From Leptobrachium leishanense (Eukaryota; Chordata; Amphibia; Anura; Megophryidae), in assembly GCA_009667805.1 (NCBI GenBank), contig CM019069.1, positions 90,989,204 through 91,053,203 on the forward strand: a stretch of DNA of 64,000 nucleotides. The letters run 5' to 3'. This document shows, piece after piece, positions 11,181-23,557 of this stretch. The position numbers and the translations under genes are program-made. Each line of letters starts with the position of its first letter. Positions within the stretch are counted from its first letter, which is position 1. The notes under the pieces are model-generated. The model made no database searches and was not told the origin of the DNA. It worked only from the letters and a program-made list of their open reading frames with translations.

Positions 11181-12216
11181 GAGTTTAGAGTTAGATTCGC
11201 GGACATGCTTATGGAATGGAAATTCATTTTATTCATCTAATTTATACAGTGGGTAAAATGTGCTCTGGGAGGGCAAGGGGGTGGTCTGGACACTCCTCTG
11301 TGTCCATGAAATCTGAGAGCCAGGAGAGTTGAATAAATTTCAGCTACATGATGGACCATGTACTTACGTTTGGAGGTCAATCCAATTGAAAGTAACGGAC
11401 GGTTTTCCAGCAGAGCCACCTGCAGAGATTCTCACTTTGTAAGTTTAGGATTTCTGTTATATTTATTCTGTTTATTTTTTGTTTGTGGGTGTAAATATTA
11501 CTTGTAATATCTTTTTATACTGTAGATGCACTGTGACCATTTTATCCCTGTCATTATAAATATTCCTTTATTAAGTCTGCCTTTGTTTGATATAAGACTC
11601 ACGTTACCTGAAGATACATTTGTCTTAATAGCCTTGAGGCCTTGAGTTTCTGGACGTTCTACTAAATTGGGTTTGGTGGGGTCAGTATACTTAACTGTGA
11701 TTTGTGGGTTTAAGTTAACAGGGCGCTTCAGGTCACATCCATTTCATGGCAGGCGAAGACCTGTGGTGGCAGCAGTTAATTAAGTGAAGTAGGTAGCTAT
11801 AAGGGGGTCATTTAGTCATTATTTTGGGTCTAGTGCAGACAAATTAGTATTTTTAACCCTGCAACTATTTAGCCGAGTCACGTGCCCTTCTGGAGTGAAG
11901 TTGCCGCGTAACAGTCAGTACAAGAAATCTCAGAACACCAAAACAAAGGGATAAGGGTCAAACCAGCAGCAGGAAGGGTTAAAGCAAGGGACAAAATAAA
12001 CAAAAATAAATACAAAGGCATGAACCAAAGAAATAATAAACCATAGGGCTTAGCAAGGCAAGGACAACAGCAGATCCAGCAGAGAAACATACCATGGGAG
12101 AAACAACCTTAAATAGGGAATGGTTAAGTGCTATGACAGGTGGATACTCAGTAGAGCTGATAGTAATAGGAAACTCCTGGACTGGAATGCAGGAAGGGCA
12201 AGGCAAGACTAACAGT
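11181..12216. other. Unique sequence, no gene seen
   Basis: AT-rich sequence without a recognised coding region. Words near 11720-11740 (CAGGTCACATCC) match, inverted, the GGATGTGACC words at 13160 and 13319, hinting that both sides once belonged to a single older repeat. No boundaries could be set. Confidence 0.4.
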
Positions 12217-13093
12217 CTTATTTAAAGAGAATCGAAAAGTCACCGTACCTTTGGTGACTTTTCGTTCCCTGCACTTCGGGGCGATTCCGCGATCCTCTTT
12301 CGCCAACCCTGCGGTGTATTCAGCAAACACCGCGGGCCCCCATAGTGCAGGAAAAACCAACCGAACACTAGCCACAAACCAGCCGAATACTCAACGAACG
12401 CTCACTGAAACCAGCAGAAACAGCTGGATTAACAACGCCGAACACGGCGGAGAAACCTGACTAGCTGCCGATCACAGCGCAGAGCAGCCGCTGGAAAAAG
12501 CCGACACGCAGACAAATGAGGTGGAGAAAAAAAACCAAACAGTGCGCTTGAAAGTTTGAAAATTGAAACGCTGTTTAAAACGACTGAACAGAAATGTCTG
12601 GAATTTACACATAAGATCCAATGAATGATAATAAAAAGGTCTGTTACAGAAAAAAGAAAAAACAATTTAAAAAAAGGAAAAAAAGTTTGCATAAAAAACT
12701 CCAAAAAATGCCTAAAAGATCCTAAAAAATCTATAAAGAGACTTTTTACTGCAGAATAAAATAATAAACGGTTTATTAGATATTGAATTAAAATGAGAAT
12801 ATTTTTAACATTGAAGCCTATGGGATTCTCCTGAATAAACCTGTCGAATGAAACCACCAAATGGCAGGGCATTTCGGCAACTTTTCTCAGCTTCGGTGTT
12901 CTCTGATTAGGCGAAGCATTGCTTCTCTATGGGGGATTTCACTGCCCTCGATCAGGCACAGTACGTACAGGCAATTTATCACAATTTGACGAATTGCCTG
13001 CTCTCTGAATAACCGAATGGTCCCGAAATGTCACCGTTCGCTGAATTTCAGTGTCCGGTTACATTTCGGGGGCCAGATCGACTCTCTTTGCAT
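12217..13093. mobile_element. MITE of the GGGGTTATTCAGAG family (reverse orientation)
   Basis: Features of the complete copy at 47682-49040 recur in reverse order: TTCCCTGCACTTCGGGG, the AT-rich core with TTACTGCAGAATAAAATAAT, the segment CTATGGGATTCTCCTGAATA, TGCTCTCTGAATAACCG and CCCGAAATGTCACCG. Both extreme ends are eroded. Minus-strand frames such as 12429-12872 run through the AT-rich core and show no known domain. Confidence 0.55.
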
Positions 13094-13330
13094 ATGCCAG
13101 TCAAGTGTTTAATTTTGGGTATATTGGTTCACTCCAGGGTCTGGGGACAAGGTCTAGTTAGGATGTGACCCTTTTTTTTGTTTTGTTTTGACTTTGCAGC
13201 TTGAATTTAGTTTGCCGGTAATTATTACAATTAGCGATACTTGTTTTTGCTAATGCCAGTCAAGTGTTTAATTTTGTGTATACTGGTTCAGTGCAGGGTT
13301 TGGGGACAAGGTCCCTTTAGGATGTGACCT
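13094..13330. repeat. Tandem duplication of about 159 bp
   Basis: The stretch beginning ATGCCAGTCAAGTGTTTAAT at 13094 recurs at 13253 with high similarity through GGGGACAAGGTC and AGGATGTGACC. It is two copies only, diverged by point changes. No gene is associated. Confidence 0.75.
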
Positions 13331-13937
13331 TCTGTGACCTTATTTTTGTTGATCCTGGCCTTGCAACTAGGGATGAGCCGAACACCCCCCAAGATCAGTT
13401 CGGATCCGAACTCGAACTTTCCAAATGTTCGAATCCGAATCCGAACTCGAACTCAATACAAGTCAATGGGGCTGAAAATTCAGTTTTTAGAGTGCCCTCC
13501 AAGAGGGCATATATGCTAGATATTTGCCATAAAAGGTGTATGGGGGTCTGGGTAGTGCCCTGGGGGACAGGAAACAAGGACAAAAAGTTAAAAAAAACGT
13601 TTTTAAAGGGACAGTGAGTTTTCCATGAAATAAGAGTTAAAAATAAAAATGAAAAATTCCTTCAAATATCGTGCCTAGGAGGTCCCCATAACCTGCCCGT
13701 GAAGTGGCGGATTTGTAGGATGTATAGAAACATTTAAAAACAAAAAAATTATGTTTCAAATGACGGTAAATGCTTTTCCTTTAATCTATCCATAAACAAC
13801 TGCTTGGGGCGGCAGTCTGTATGAAAAGAGGAGACGTTTTAGGAGTCGGACACGCAGAACAGGTTTAGTAATTTTTTTGGCTAAATTATTGTGAAACTTA
13901 TGCAGGCTTTGGATGAAAGTAACAATAGGTGCTTTAA

Positions 13938-14364
13938 GGCTGGGGGCAGACTAGCGCACTTTTAACGTGTGTTTAGGCGCACTTAATCACGGCCGCACTA
14001 GCAGCAAATGACACGCACTGACGGCCAATATACGAAGTACGGCCGCACGAAAGTCCGGCCACGCAACGCAAGTGGAAAATGAACACATTTTTTCGAGAAA
14101 GCTGAACCGCTAGTTCTGACGTACAGAGTGCGCTGCGTCCGCATAGCGGCTTGTGTACGTGATTAGGAGACGTCAAACACTGCTCATGTCCGGCCAACAT
14201 AACGTCCAGACACCCAAAGTTTCCTGGTTTGGATCCGTAAAAAATCACGCCCAAAAATGCGCATCGTATGACCGTTTAAGCGCTTTCCGTGAAAAAACAT
14301 CTCAATGCATTCGGACTCACTTTTTGACGTTCGCTGCGAAAAATGCGTTCGTTTGACCCTAGCC
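13938..14364. mobile_element. TTAA-target MITE, GGCTAGGGTCAGAC family (copy 2)
   Basis: The left end GGCTGGGGGCAGAC follows TTAA. The right end GTTTGACCCTAGCC precedes TAAA, a decayed TTAA. The interior is closely similar to copy 1 (ATCACGGCCGCACTAGCAGC, AAGTCCGGCCACGCAACGCA). It is nested in the 13368-15948 hAT element. Confidence 0.7.
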
Positions 14365-14924
14365 TAAAATTGGGCCTTTAGCGTCGGCAACAGTGCCGTC
14401 ACACAGTCTCACCCCTCTGAGGATATGAACCTGATACAGGCGTCAATGGCAGTGCAGCCAAATATTGTGCCTTTGGTGCCAGGCCAGCAAGTGCCATCAT
14501 ACAGTAACCCCTCTGTGGTATTGTGGAAGAGTGCAGGGGTGGACCATGCGGTCAGGGCCGGTGCTAGACTATTTTGCGCCCTAGGCAAGACCAGCTACTT
14601 GCACCCCCCCAAAAAAAAAACGACACAGCATGAAACTGCTAAATTTCTTTTTACTTACGAATAAAGTTTGAAAAGAGCCAATAGTAAAGGTAAAATAAAT
14701 ATAAATAAACTGTATTAAACCATTTTAAATTAACTGTATTGAACAAACTCTTAAATTAACGAAAAAAATAAATAAAAGTTGTCACGTAAGTTTCAATTTC
14801 AGACACATCAAAATTTCACTTTGCGTACCTTATCCTTTGCAAATTTTCATCATGCATTTGTATATATATATAGCCCAGGCCAGCTCACATCATGCATATA
14901 TATATTGCCCAGGCCAATCCCCTG

Positions 14925-15530
14925 GTGGAGATAGGGGGTTCATTTGAACCCCGATATCTCCAGGCATCTAGTGGGTAATGGAGGGTGTCAATCGAAAGGC
15001 CTGAGCATGGCCTTTCGAATGATGCCCAACATGACCAGGTATAAAGTAAAAAAAAGAAAAAAGAAAATAAAAACATGTATTTTTTTTTGTTTGATATTTT
15101 TATTAATGCAGCAATATTGTTCACATTGCAATTATAATGTGAACGATGATGCACTAATGATTTTTTTCTATGGGGTGCGTTTGCTATAAATCACGTAATT
15201 CCCCCCACAAAATGTAACAAGTCCCCATTTCTAATTTTTGTACAAGCGCACCCCGTAGAAAACATAACCGCAAACGCTCATGTGCTAAAATATGAAAAAA
15301 AAAACACTTTACACACTGCAGATGATTAAAAATTCAATTTGTATTGCATTTTTTTCATAATATACAGCCAGGACAGGACGTATACATATAAAAATGATAT
15401 ATTATGAATCTGCAGAGTCTGCCGGAAAGGACGCTATCTAACATGTCGGTCGTTTAACAAAATGTGGCTTCAAAATCGCGTTTAAACATGATGAGCGAAA
15501 GCAGTAAAAATGAGCTGAGCACAGCGGTGA
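14925..15530. mobile_element. Fragment of the hairpin-rich piggyBac-like family
   Basis: GGAGATAGGGGGTTCATTTG, a GGTGTCAATCGAAAGGCC hairpin, the AATGCAGCAATATTGTTCAC segment and the terminal AAACATGATGAGCGAAAGC all match, in order, the complete element at 51970-53194. Both outer ends and their TTAA sites are lost. Confidence 0.65.
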
Positions 15531-15956
15531 AATAGAGCATATTAGAAGTTTTAGGAGGGAAATTAACACTTCTCAAATCTCAATCAGAAGCAGACACCAC
15601 CCCACCCCCTCAGTATAGTCTATGTATCAAATTGATTACACCAGACTAAAAACACCTGTTATGACGTTTGAAAAACACAGGTCATTCAGAGTTGAGAATC
15701 TTTGCACGTACACATTAGTTTTTAATTTAATATCTAATAAACCGTTGCCTATAATATTCTGCAGTAAAGAGTCTCTTTATTTCTAGATTTTTTAGTATTT
15801 TTTTAAACATTTTCTATACTTTTTTCAAAATTTCTTTTTTTTGCGAACTCGAACCGAACACACCCAAAAAGTTCAAAGTTCGTGAACTTTCGAACAACCA
15901 AAGTTCGGTTCGAACTCCGAACCATCCGAACCGAACAGCTCATCCCTACTTGCAAC

Positions 15957-17849
15957 CAGTTTTTGTTTGATAATGATTGATTTTTTGCTTCGGCCGCTCA
16001 AGTATTACAAATGAGATAATGCCTGCCCAGTCCCCCACTTGAAATTCAGCCGTGGACATCACACTCAACTGAACTCGCAGGTCCTGTGATAGGCGTACCA
16101 GGAGGCATTATTGGCAGAATGTCTCAACTGTGATATGGGAACTCGGAAAGTCACTAAAGTTTGCATATTTGCAGGAGGGAGCTTTTCTCGCAGTAAAGCT
16201 TTGCAGCCTTGAACCTGGCAAGCAGCCTCTGTATCTCAGAAACCACTGCTCATTCTGTTATTTCGCTACACTGTGTGCGTTTGCAAAGGGGTTTGGGGGT
16301 TCCTGTTGTATTTTGTACAATTTTTTTACTTTTTGCTAAAACCAGCAATTTTGTGGAGGAAGGGATGTTCCACTTCGGTGCCATCTCGGAAGCTCGTGAG
16401 TCCATAGAAATGCAGGGATTTGCAAGCTCCTATGCTTATAATGGCGCATTTCTTGCACTGTGAGGGGCAGGCTTAAACATTAGTGAATTTCTGAGAACTG
16501 GCAAAGTGTAAGCCCTGCGAGTTTTTATGTGGGGTAGTTTTATAGTTGGAAGATGAAGGAGAATACAGATATAGGTTCCTTATGGCAGTGGAACACATCG
16601 GGTCTTTGAAATTCATTAGAAAAGTGTGTGCTCATTTTTTGTGCTAATAAACACATGCAAAATTAGTGAAAAAGTTTAAAAACACCTATATGTAATAGGC
16701 AGTCTTCTTTTAAACCTGCCATACTGCCTCATAGGTGACCAGTGAATCAATATGTAGGCATTGAAAGCCTGAAGTTGTATATGGGGTAATACCTGACCTT
16801 TAAGAAAATTTGTTTCATTAGCTTTTGGGCTGCAGATCAGCATAATCTCGATATCTGGGCATCGGATGAGTAACACATAATATAATTTGGCACTGAGGTT
16901 GAAAAGACTCTACTTTTAATGTTTATTTGGCATTCTACACTTATTAAACATGATATACCCAAAAGATATACCAAAAAGAATAGCAACATTGAAAAAAATC
17001 TGACAATATTCTCTAAATTTGACGCATCTTATAGGTATTCAGGCCTTGTAGGAATTTAGATAAGGGAATCTAAATCCCCCCTCCCCCGAACATTGTAGTA
17101 ATAAACACGGATCTTCAGTAATAAAGGGTTGGTGGCAACATTACACTCAATAGAACCTCCGAAGGGTAGGTACATTACATGCCATGTTGTTTGAATAGAA
17201 TGCAATAATTGGAATAGGAAATGGAGAGGAAAGTGACATCACGGGAGTGATGAGGAATGATGCCAATATAGCACTCTAAATGGAAAGCAGCTAACATCAT
17301 TATGCCATATTTTTTTTATTTATTTTACAGTAATTATACCGCAGGACAGACATTATTGGAAATAATGAGACTTTGTTGAGTTTCAAGGATTTTGATGATG
17401 TTGCTGGGTACACACATCGTGACACTACACACAAAAAGTAGATTGTCAGTTTCCCCAACATGAATTAATAGGGGTACAGAACAGAGAGATGGGTGCCAAC
17501 ACTATCCAGGAGACAACCTCCAGCAGAATCTGTAAAGAGGAATAGGCATTCCAAGTTTTTTTTCCTAAGGCAGGTTTAATGGAGATACAGCTAGAAGCAA
17601 TGTTTGGATTCATTACAGCTGAAACGTGGCTTCCAGATGTATGGCCATTGTTCCATAGGAAAAAAAGCTATAGTGTCTGTTCCTCTCTTTGTACAAAAAT
17701 TTATACAATGATGTCTCCAGCCGTCTGATGTTCCCACCAGTGAGGCTGATAGTTTACAGGCTGCTCCAGGAAGAAGTCGCTGCTCAACGTGAGAATTGGA
17801 AGGTAAAATGATTTGGAGGAGTATGTATGGGAAACTTAACCGGCATTTC
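15957..17849. other. Mostly unique sequence with one small repeat piece
   Basis: No gene was seen. At about 16808-16868 a segment (TTGCTTTTGGGCTGCAGATC-like, then CGATATCTGGGCA) matches the interior of the TTAA element at 36945-37411, so this is a decayed fragment of that family. Minus-strand frames at 16676-16876 and 17591-18025 have no family signature. Confidence 0.45.
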
Positions 17850-20397
17850 AGTGTGACACTCACTCCCGGAGCCCAAAACGCCTGTTCGTCATATTCAACT
17901 CCCTTCTCTGTCCTGCTGTGGCTGTTTCCTGACACTAACCTCAATGCCGAAGACCTAGCGTGCTTTTTCACAGCAAAAATAGAACAGATAAGAACTGAGA
18001 TCTCAACAATGCTGCTATCACCCATGCAGGAAGATGTTAATTGTGTCTATCCTCACATATTTAACTTGTTTCCTTGTGGGACTGAACAAGAGGTCTTTAA
18101 GTTATTACGATCCTCTCATCCCACTACCGCCCCCTCGACCTTGTTCCCTCACATCTTACCAAAACGCTTTCTGTTTCTCTTGTACAGTCCTTGATCCACA
18201 CCTTTAATCTGTCATTAACCTCTGGGGTCTTTCCTGCTCCCCTCAAACATGCCACGGTAGTTCCGATCCTATAAAAGCTGTCTCTGGATCGACTGCTCCC
18301 CCAACTACTGCCCCATGTCCCTTCTCCTGTTTGCCGGCAAACTCCTTAAAAAGCTTGTGTATGCCCGTCTGATTGACTACCTCAACACCCACTCTCTCCT
18401 TGACCCTCTGCAATCTGACTTTCGCTCAATGCTAGGCTTGTGCACTGATTTTTTTTTCGGTTCGATTCGGTTCGATTTTTTGGATTTTTAAACTTTTCGA
18501 TTCGGCTCGTTTCGACCGATTTCTGTTTCGATTCGGTTCGGCTCGACTCGTTTTTCGTGTACATTTTTTTTTCGGAATATCGACCATTTTTCGTATTTTT
18601 GTGTCACTTTGCTCGTTTTTTGTATCGACTTTTCGTAATTTCGGAAATTTTCGTTTTTCGGAATTGTACATGTTTTCGGAATATCGACCGTTTTTTGTAT
18701 TTTCGTGTCACTTTGCTCGTTTTTTGTATCGACTTTTCATAATTTTGGAAATTTTCATTTTTTCGGAACGTCTGTTCTCGTTTCAAAGCAATAAATTTCG
18801 ATTTGACACATTTCAAGTCCATTCGAAAATTCCGAAAATATTTCGTTTCGGCTCGGAAAACTTTTCGGATCTGCCATTTTCGGATCTAAAAATTTTCGGA
18901 AATTCGACCGCATCTGAAAACACGAATTGGGAAATTTCGTGAAAATTCCGAAATTCCGAAACCCGAAACGCACATCCCTACTCACTGCACTCAATGGAAA
19001 CGGCTCATGCAAAACCTCTCTGCCTCCTTTGATACAGTCGACCACCTGCTCCTCCTTCAAACTCTTAGTGATATAGGCCTTCAAGGTACTGTTCTTTCAT
19101 GGTTCGCTTGCTACCTGTCCGAACGATCGTTTAGTGTCTCATTTCCTGGTAGTACCTCCTTCCGGCAGCTTGTCTCTTTTGGGGTGCCCCAAGGTTCAGT
19201 ACTGGGCCCTCTTCTTTTTTTGATCTACACTGTCTCTCTAGGCAAACCGATCAACTCCTTTGCATTCCAGGACCACATTTATGCTTATAACACTCAAATA
19301 TACCTCTCCTCCCCGATCTCTCTTCAGCTCTCCTGGATTGAGTCACTGACTGTCTCTCCGTTGTCACAAATTGGATGTCTTTCTGCTTCTTTAAACTCAA
19401 TATTCCCAAAACTGAAATTCTTGTTGTTCCTCCCTTCAGGAAAAACCCAATACCAACTATCTCCCTTCGACTATAAGGAACACTCATTAGCCCGATGCCT
19501 CAAGCTCGCTGCCTTGGATTCTGAATGAATCCTTTGATTCTGAACTAACGTTCTCTCCCCACGTCCAGACAGTGACCAGATCCTGTTACTATCAACTCAA
19601 GAACATCGCCCTCATCCGTTCTTTTCTGACACAAGATACCGCCAAGGTGCTTTTTCATGCTCTTATCATTTCATGACTTGATTACTGCAGCTCACTCGTT
19701 ATTGGCCTCCCCAACTCCCGTATTGCCCCTTTGCATCCTGTAATGAATGCAGGTGCCAGGCTTATTTTTCTCATCAGACGAACCTCGCGTACCTTCCCCC
19801 TCTGCAGGTTCCTCCATTGGCTTCCTGTACGTTTCAGGATACAGTTTAAAGTACTGATGCTCACATTCAAATCACTCAATAACTCATCCCCTCCCTACAT
19901 GTCTTTGTTACTCCACAAGCACATCCCGTCTAGACAACTCTGGTTGGCGGGCGATCTCCACCTGTGATCTGTCTACTCCCGCACTGCCAACTGTCGCCCC
20001 CAAGACTTCCGAAGAGCAGCTCCGGTGGTGCGGAATAACTTGCCTCACCCTATCAAACTCTCCCCCAAACTTCAGGCCTTCAAGAAATCCCTCAAAACCC
20101 ATCTCTTCAGATTAGCATACCACATCACTGATGCAACTCCTCCCTATGCTCGCCTACTCACACATGATTGAAGCTGCTTCCATGGCCCCACCATTCCCAA
20201 ACCACTGGCACTAATGATCCTGCCACCCAGTAAAATTCCCCTTGTCTTCCTCAACCCCAATCCCACTAGACTGTAAACTCCAATGAGCAGGGCCCTCTAC
20301 ACCTCTTGTTTCCATCCTGTGTCTGTTTATTTGTATCTCGTTCCCTTTAGTCATTGTAAAGCACTGTAGAAATTGAAAATAATAATAATAATAATAA
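17850..20397 (+). pseudogene. L2-clade LINE reverse transcriptase, dead copy split by a MITE
   Basis: The translation fits an L2 ORF2. A pre-RT stretch (about 17870-18190) precedes the MITE at 18433. After the MITE come [34 protein letters not shown], then the C-terminal LHWLPVRFRIQFK and late tail. The catalytic YADD box reads YAYN (about 19280), so it cannot polymerise, and there are several frameshifts. The 3' end reads GTAAAGCACTGTAGAAATTG followed by (AAT)n at 20379-20397, the usual L2 tail. The insertion split the conserved LQS(G/D)FR region. Confidence 0.88.
18433..18980. mobile_element. hAT-type MITE (548 bp) inserted in the L2 copy
   Basis: Ends are TAGGCTTGTGCACTG and, inverted, TAGGGATGTGCGTTTCGG. 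Target copies are CTCAATGC (18425-18432) and CTCACTGC (18981-18988), one mismatch in eight. The interior is T-rich on the left and A-rich on the right with TTCGGTTCGA and CCGAAATTCCGAAACCCG words. The two ends match the ends of the 4.5-kb gene-carrying element at 25749-30293, so this is a short deletion form of the same family. Confidence 0.85.
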
Positions 20398-21850
20398 TTC
20401 ACGCGTTTCCCAGGAGTCTTTTCCACGTAAGTAGTTAAATAATTCCACAAAAATAACCTTTTTTAAAGATCAGAGGGATATCTTTTGAAAAACGGGTTTT
20501 GGGGCTCATAAGCATTAACAATACAGAGAAACAAGATTCTAAATGACTCAACGTCTCCCAGGAGAAATTCTGTGGTGCCATTTTCACGGTTAGATGTCAC
20601 AACGTAAGATTACGCAATGTGGCATCTCACCTGCCACTTTTTCCCAGCAGCAGAAATATGGAGGTAAGTTACTGTACTGGCATTTTCTTTTACTTTATAG
20701 GTGAAAAGCAGTCAACGTTGCTTTGTTAGAACAAAATAAAAAAAAAACATTTTGTTTTCCTATTTTTTATTTTAGCATTCTAAATGTTTGGTATCACTGG
20801 AAAGGCCAGGTTCAGAACCTTTCTGATGATACCCCATTATCTTGGCTACATATATGTGGAGATATTGGGCTCCAAAGGCTCCTCTCTGCTCCTCAAATTT
20901 CTACCTTGCTCAGCTGCAGTAAAGTGGTTTAACTGAAATCATGATGTCAGCAGACATCTGTGATATCGACCAAATTGGTGTAATTGTCAATGAGTTGATC
21001 CCTGGGGAGAGAAGAGCCAGACTGTCACAGGAGCAACAGAAAGGTAGGTATTAATGTTGTCCACAACACAGTGCAAAACTGGATGACATGTCGGGCATGT
21101 CATCCTCAGTAAATGGTAAAATGCTACTTGAGACATTTTGTCTATTTATTTTATTACTAGAGAAATGTAATTTTGTTGGTTTGAGAAAAGACGAGATATA
21201 TGACAGTTTATATTGAATGAACCTTTTTATTTTGCGTACTAATCTATGACTATAAAACTAACATTGGAAAGATATTCAGCAAATTAAAAAGTTGATTCAA
21301 ATTGGATTAAGAAGGTTGTTGGCCTCCAGTCTGAATAGACCTTGTTTACTAATTACTGGTATTGAGAAAATGTTAATCTAAGCTTTTATGACCTTTTTCA
21401 AAAATAATCTTGAAGGTGGAAGATGAGAAATAAAGCTCCTTTTCAGCCAATGTGGTGTTTATTGCCTAACCCCAATGTGACAAAAGCTTCTTCTGCTTTT
21501 TCATAGACACCACTGTCACATCTCTAAATGCACTGTCTGACCCAGTTACTCTCAGGAGAGACATTATGCCTTTGATTGAATGTGAATATCAACCACTTAC
21601 CGAGAGACCATGGGCCAGTTAAAGGCTGCACACAGCAGCCCATGACCCCAGAGACATATATTGTTTTTGAATAGTAAATGTATAGTCATACAGTATGTGT
21701 TTGACAAAATGTTTTTTATGTTTGACTGATTTTACTCATTGCCTAAAAGCAGTATTGTATTGCAGTGTGATTGATAGTTAATATGAAATTTATATTAATT
21801 GTTTGCTCAATAAATTGTTAGGTAAGTGCATTCAGATAGCTGGTAAGAGG
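20398..21850. other. Unique sequence with decayed repeat pieces, no gene seen
   Basis: Around 20770-20900 the words AATGTTTGGTATCACTGGAA and GGAGATATTGGGCTCCAAAGG resemble parts of the hairpin-rich piggyBac-like family. A chance acceptor/donor pair at 20641-20670 is discussed under rejected items. The remainder is AT-rich with no signal. Confidence 0.4.
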
Positions 21851-22029
21851 TACAGTTGTGTTCAAAATTATTCAACCCCCAATGCTGTAAAGGGTTTTAG
21901 GGAATTTAGTGTACATTTGTAATTGTATTCAGAATGAAATCCTACAAGGACTTTTTAAAGAACCATATGCAACTAAAATGACATCAATTGGTTTTGTAAT
22001 ACAGTAGTAAATGTTTCTTTTGTGAATTC

Positions 22030-22304
22030 TTCATTGACACAATTATTCAACCCCTTAAAGACTACCACTCTGAAGAACAGAGGTTCATTCAAGTGTTTTC
22101 AATCAGGTATTGAAAACACCTGTGGATGTCACGGAGCAGCAATAAAGCATAATAAGCACCAATTAGACAGCTTTAAAATGACTGTGATACTAAGCTCCTT
22201 CTAGACATTTACTGGTGTTTTCAATACCTGATTGAAAACACTTGAATGAACCTCTGTTCTTCAGAGTGGTAGTCTTTAAGGGGTTGAATAATTGTGTCAA
22301 TGAA
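22030..22304. repeat. Perfect 91-bp inverted repeat inside the Tc1 element
   Basis: Arm 22030-22120 is the exact reverse complement of arm 22214-22304, with a 93-base loop. Arms begin TTCATTGACACAATTATTCA and include another copy of the ATTATTCAACCCC word of the outer ends. It lies in the 5' untranslated part, ending just before the transposase start region. Confidence 0.95.
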
Positions 22305-22317
22305 ACATGTTACAAAC

Positions 22318-23339
<1,022 letters not shown>

Positions 23340-23557
23340 GATTGAATGTCACTTGGGGGTTGAATAAAACTGATAATGATGTGAGCACAGAAAAGACATT
23401 TGTGGTTATTTCATTATAAATGTTATGTTATATTTGTCTGACCTACACGTGCCTCTTTGATTTAATTGTAAGCAAGATGACTGAATGATCAAAATCAATG
23501 TCAAATTTGCCAAAACACTCAATTTCAGTGGGGGTTGAATAATTTTGAACACAACTG

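Larger units (their letters stand above)
13368..15948. mobile_element. hAT-type element with 8-bp target duplication CTTGCAAC
   Basis: The ends are TAGGGATGAGCCGAACA and, inverted, TAGGGATGAGCTGTTCGG. Exact CTTGCAAC copies flank it at 13360-13367 and 15949-15956. Subterminal regions are rich in CGAACC/GGTTCG words. Carried inside are a TTAA MITE (13938-14364), a fragment of the hairpin-rich piggyBac-like family (about 14925-15530) and a piece of the GGGGTTATTCAGAG family (about 15690-15850). No transposase frame remains. Confidence 0.85.

Noticed and set aside
11280..11760. Possible LTR or primer-binding region (TGGTGGCAGCAG after T-rich sequence)
   Set aside because: No TG...CA ends, no second LTR and no gag or pol frame could be found.
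12429..12872. 147-codon Phe-rich minus-strand frame resembling a membrane protein
   Set aside because: It is translation of the AT-rich core of a GGGGTTATTCAGAG family MITE; no stable family match.
20641..20670. Acceptor and donor (TTTTTCCCAG ... GGAG|GTAAGTT) suggesting another microexon
   Set aside because: The enclosed 16 bases would break the frame, and the region carries decayed repeat words; likely chance.
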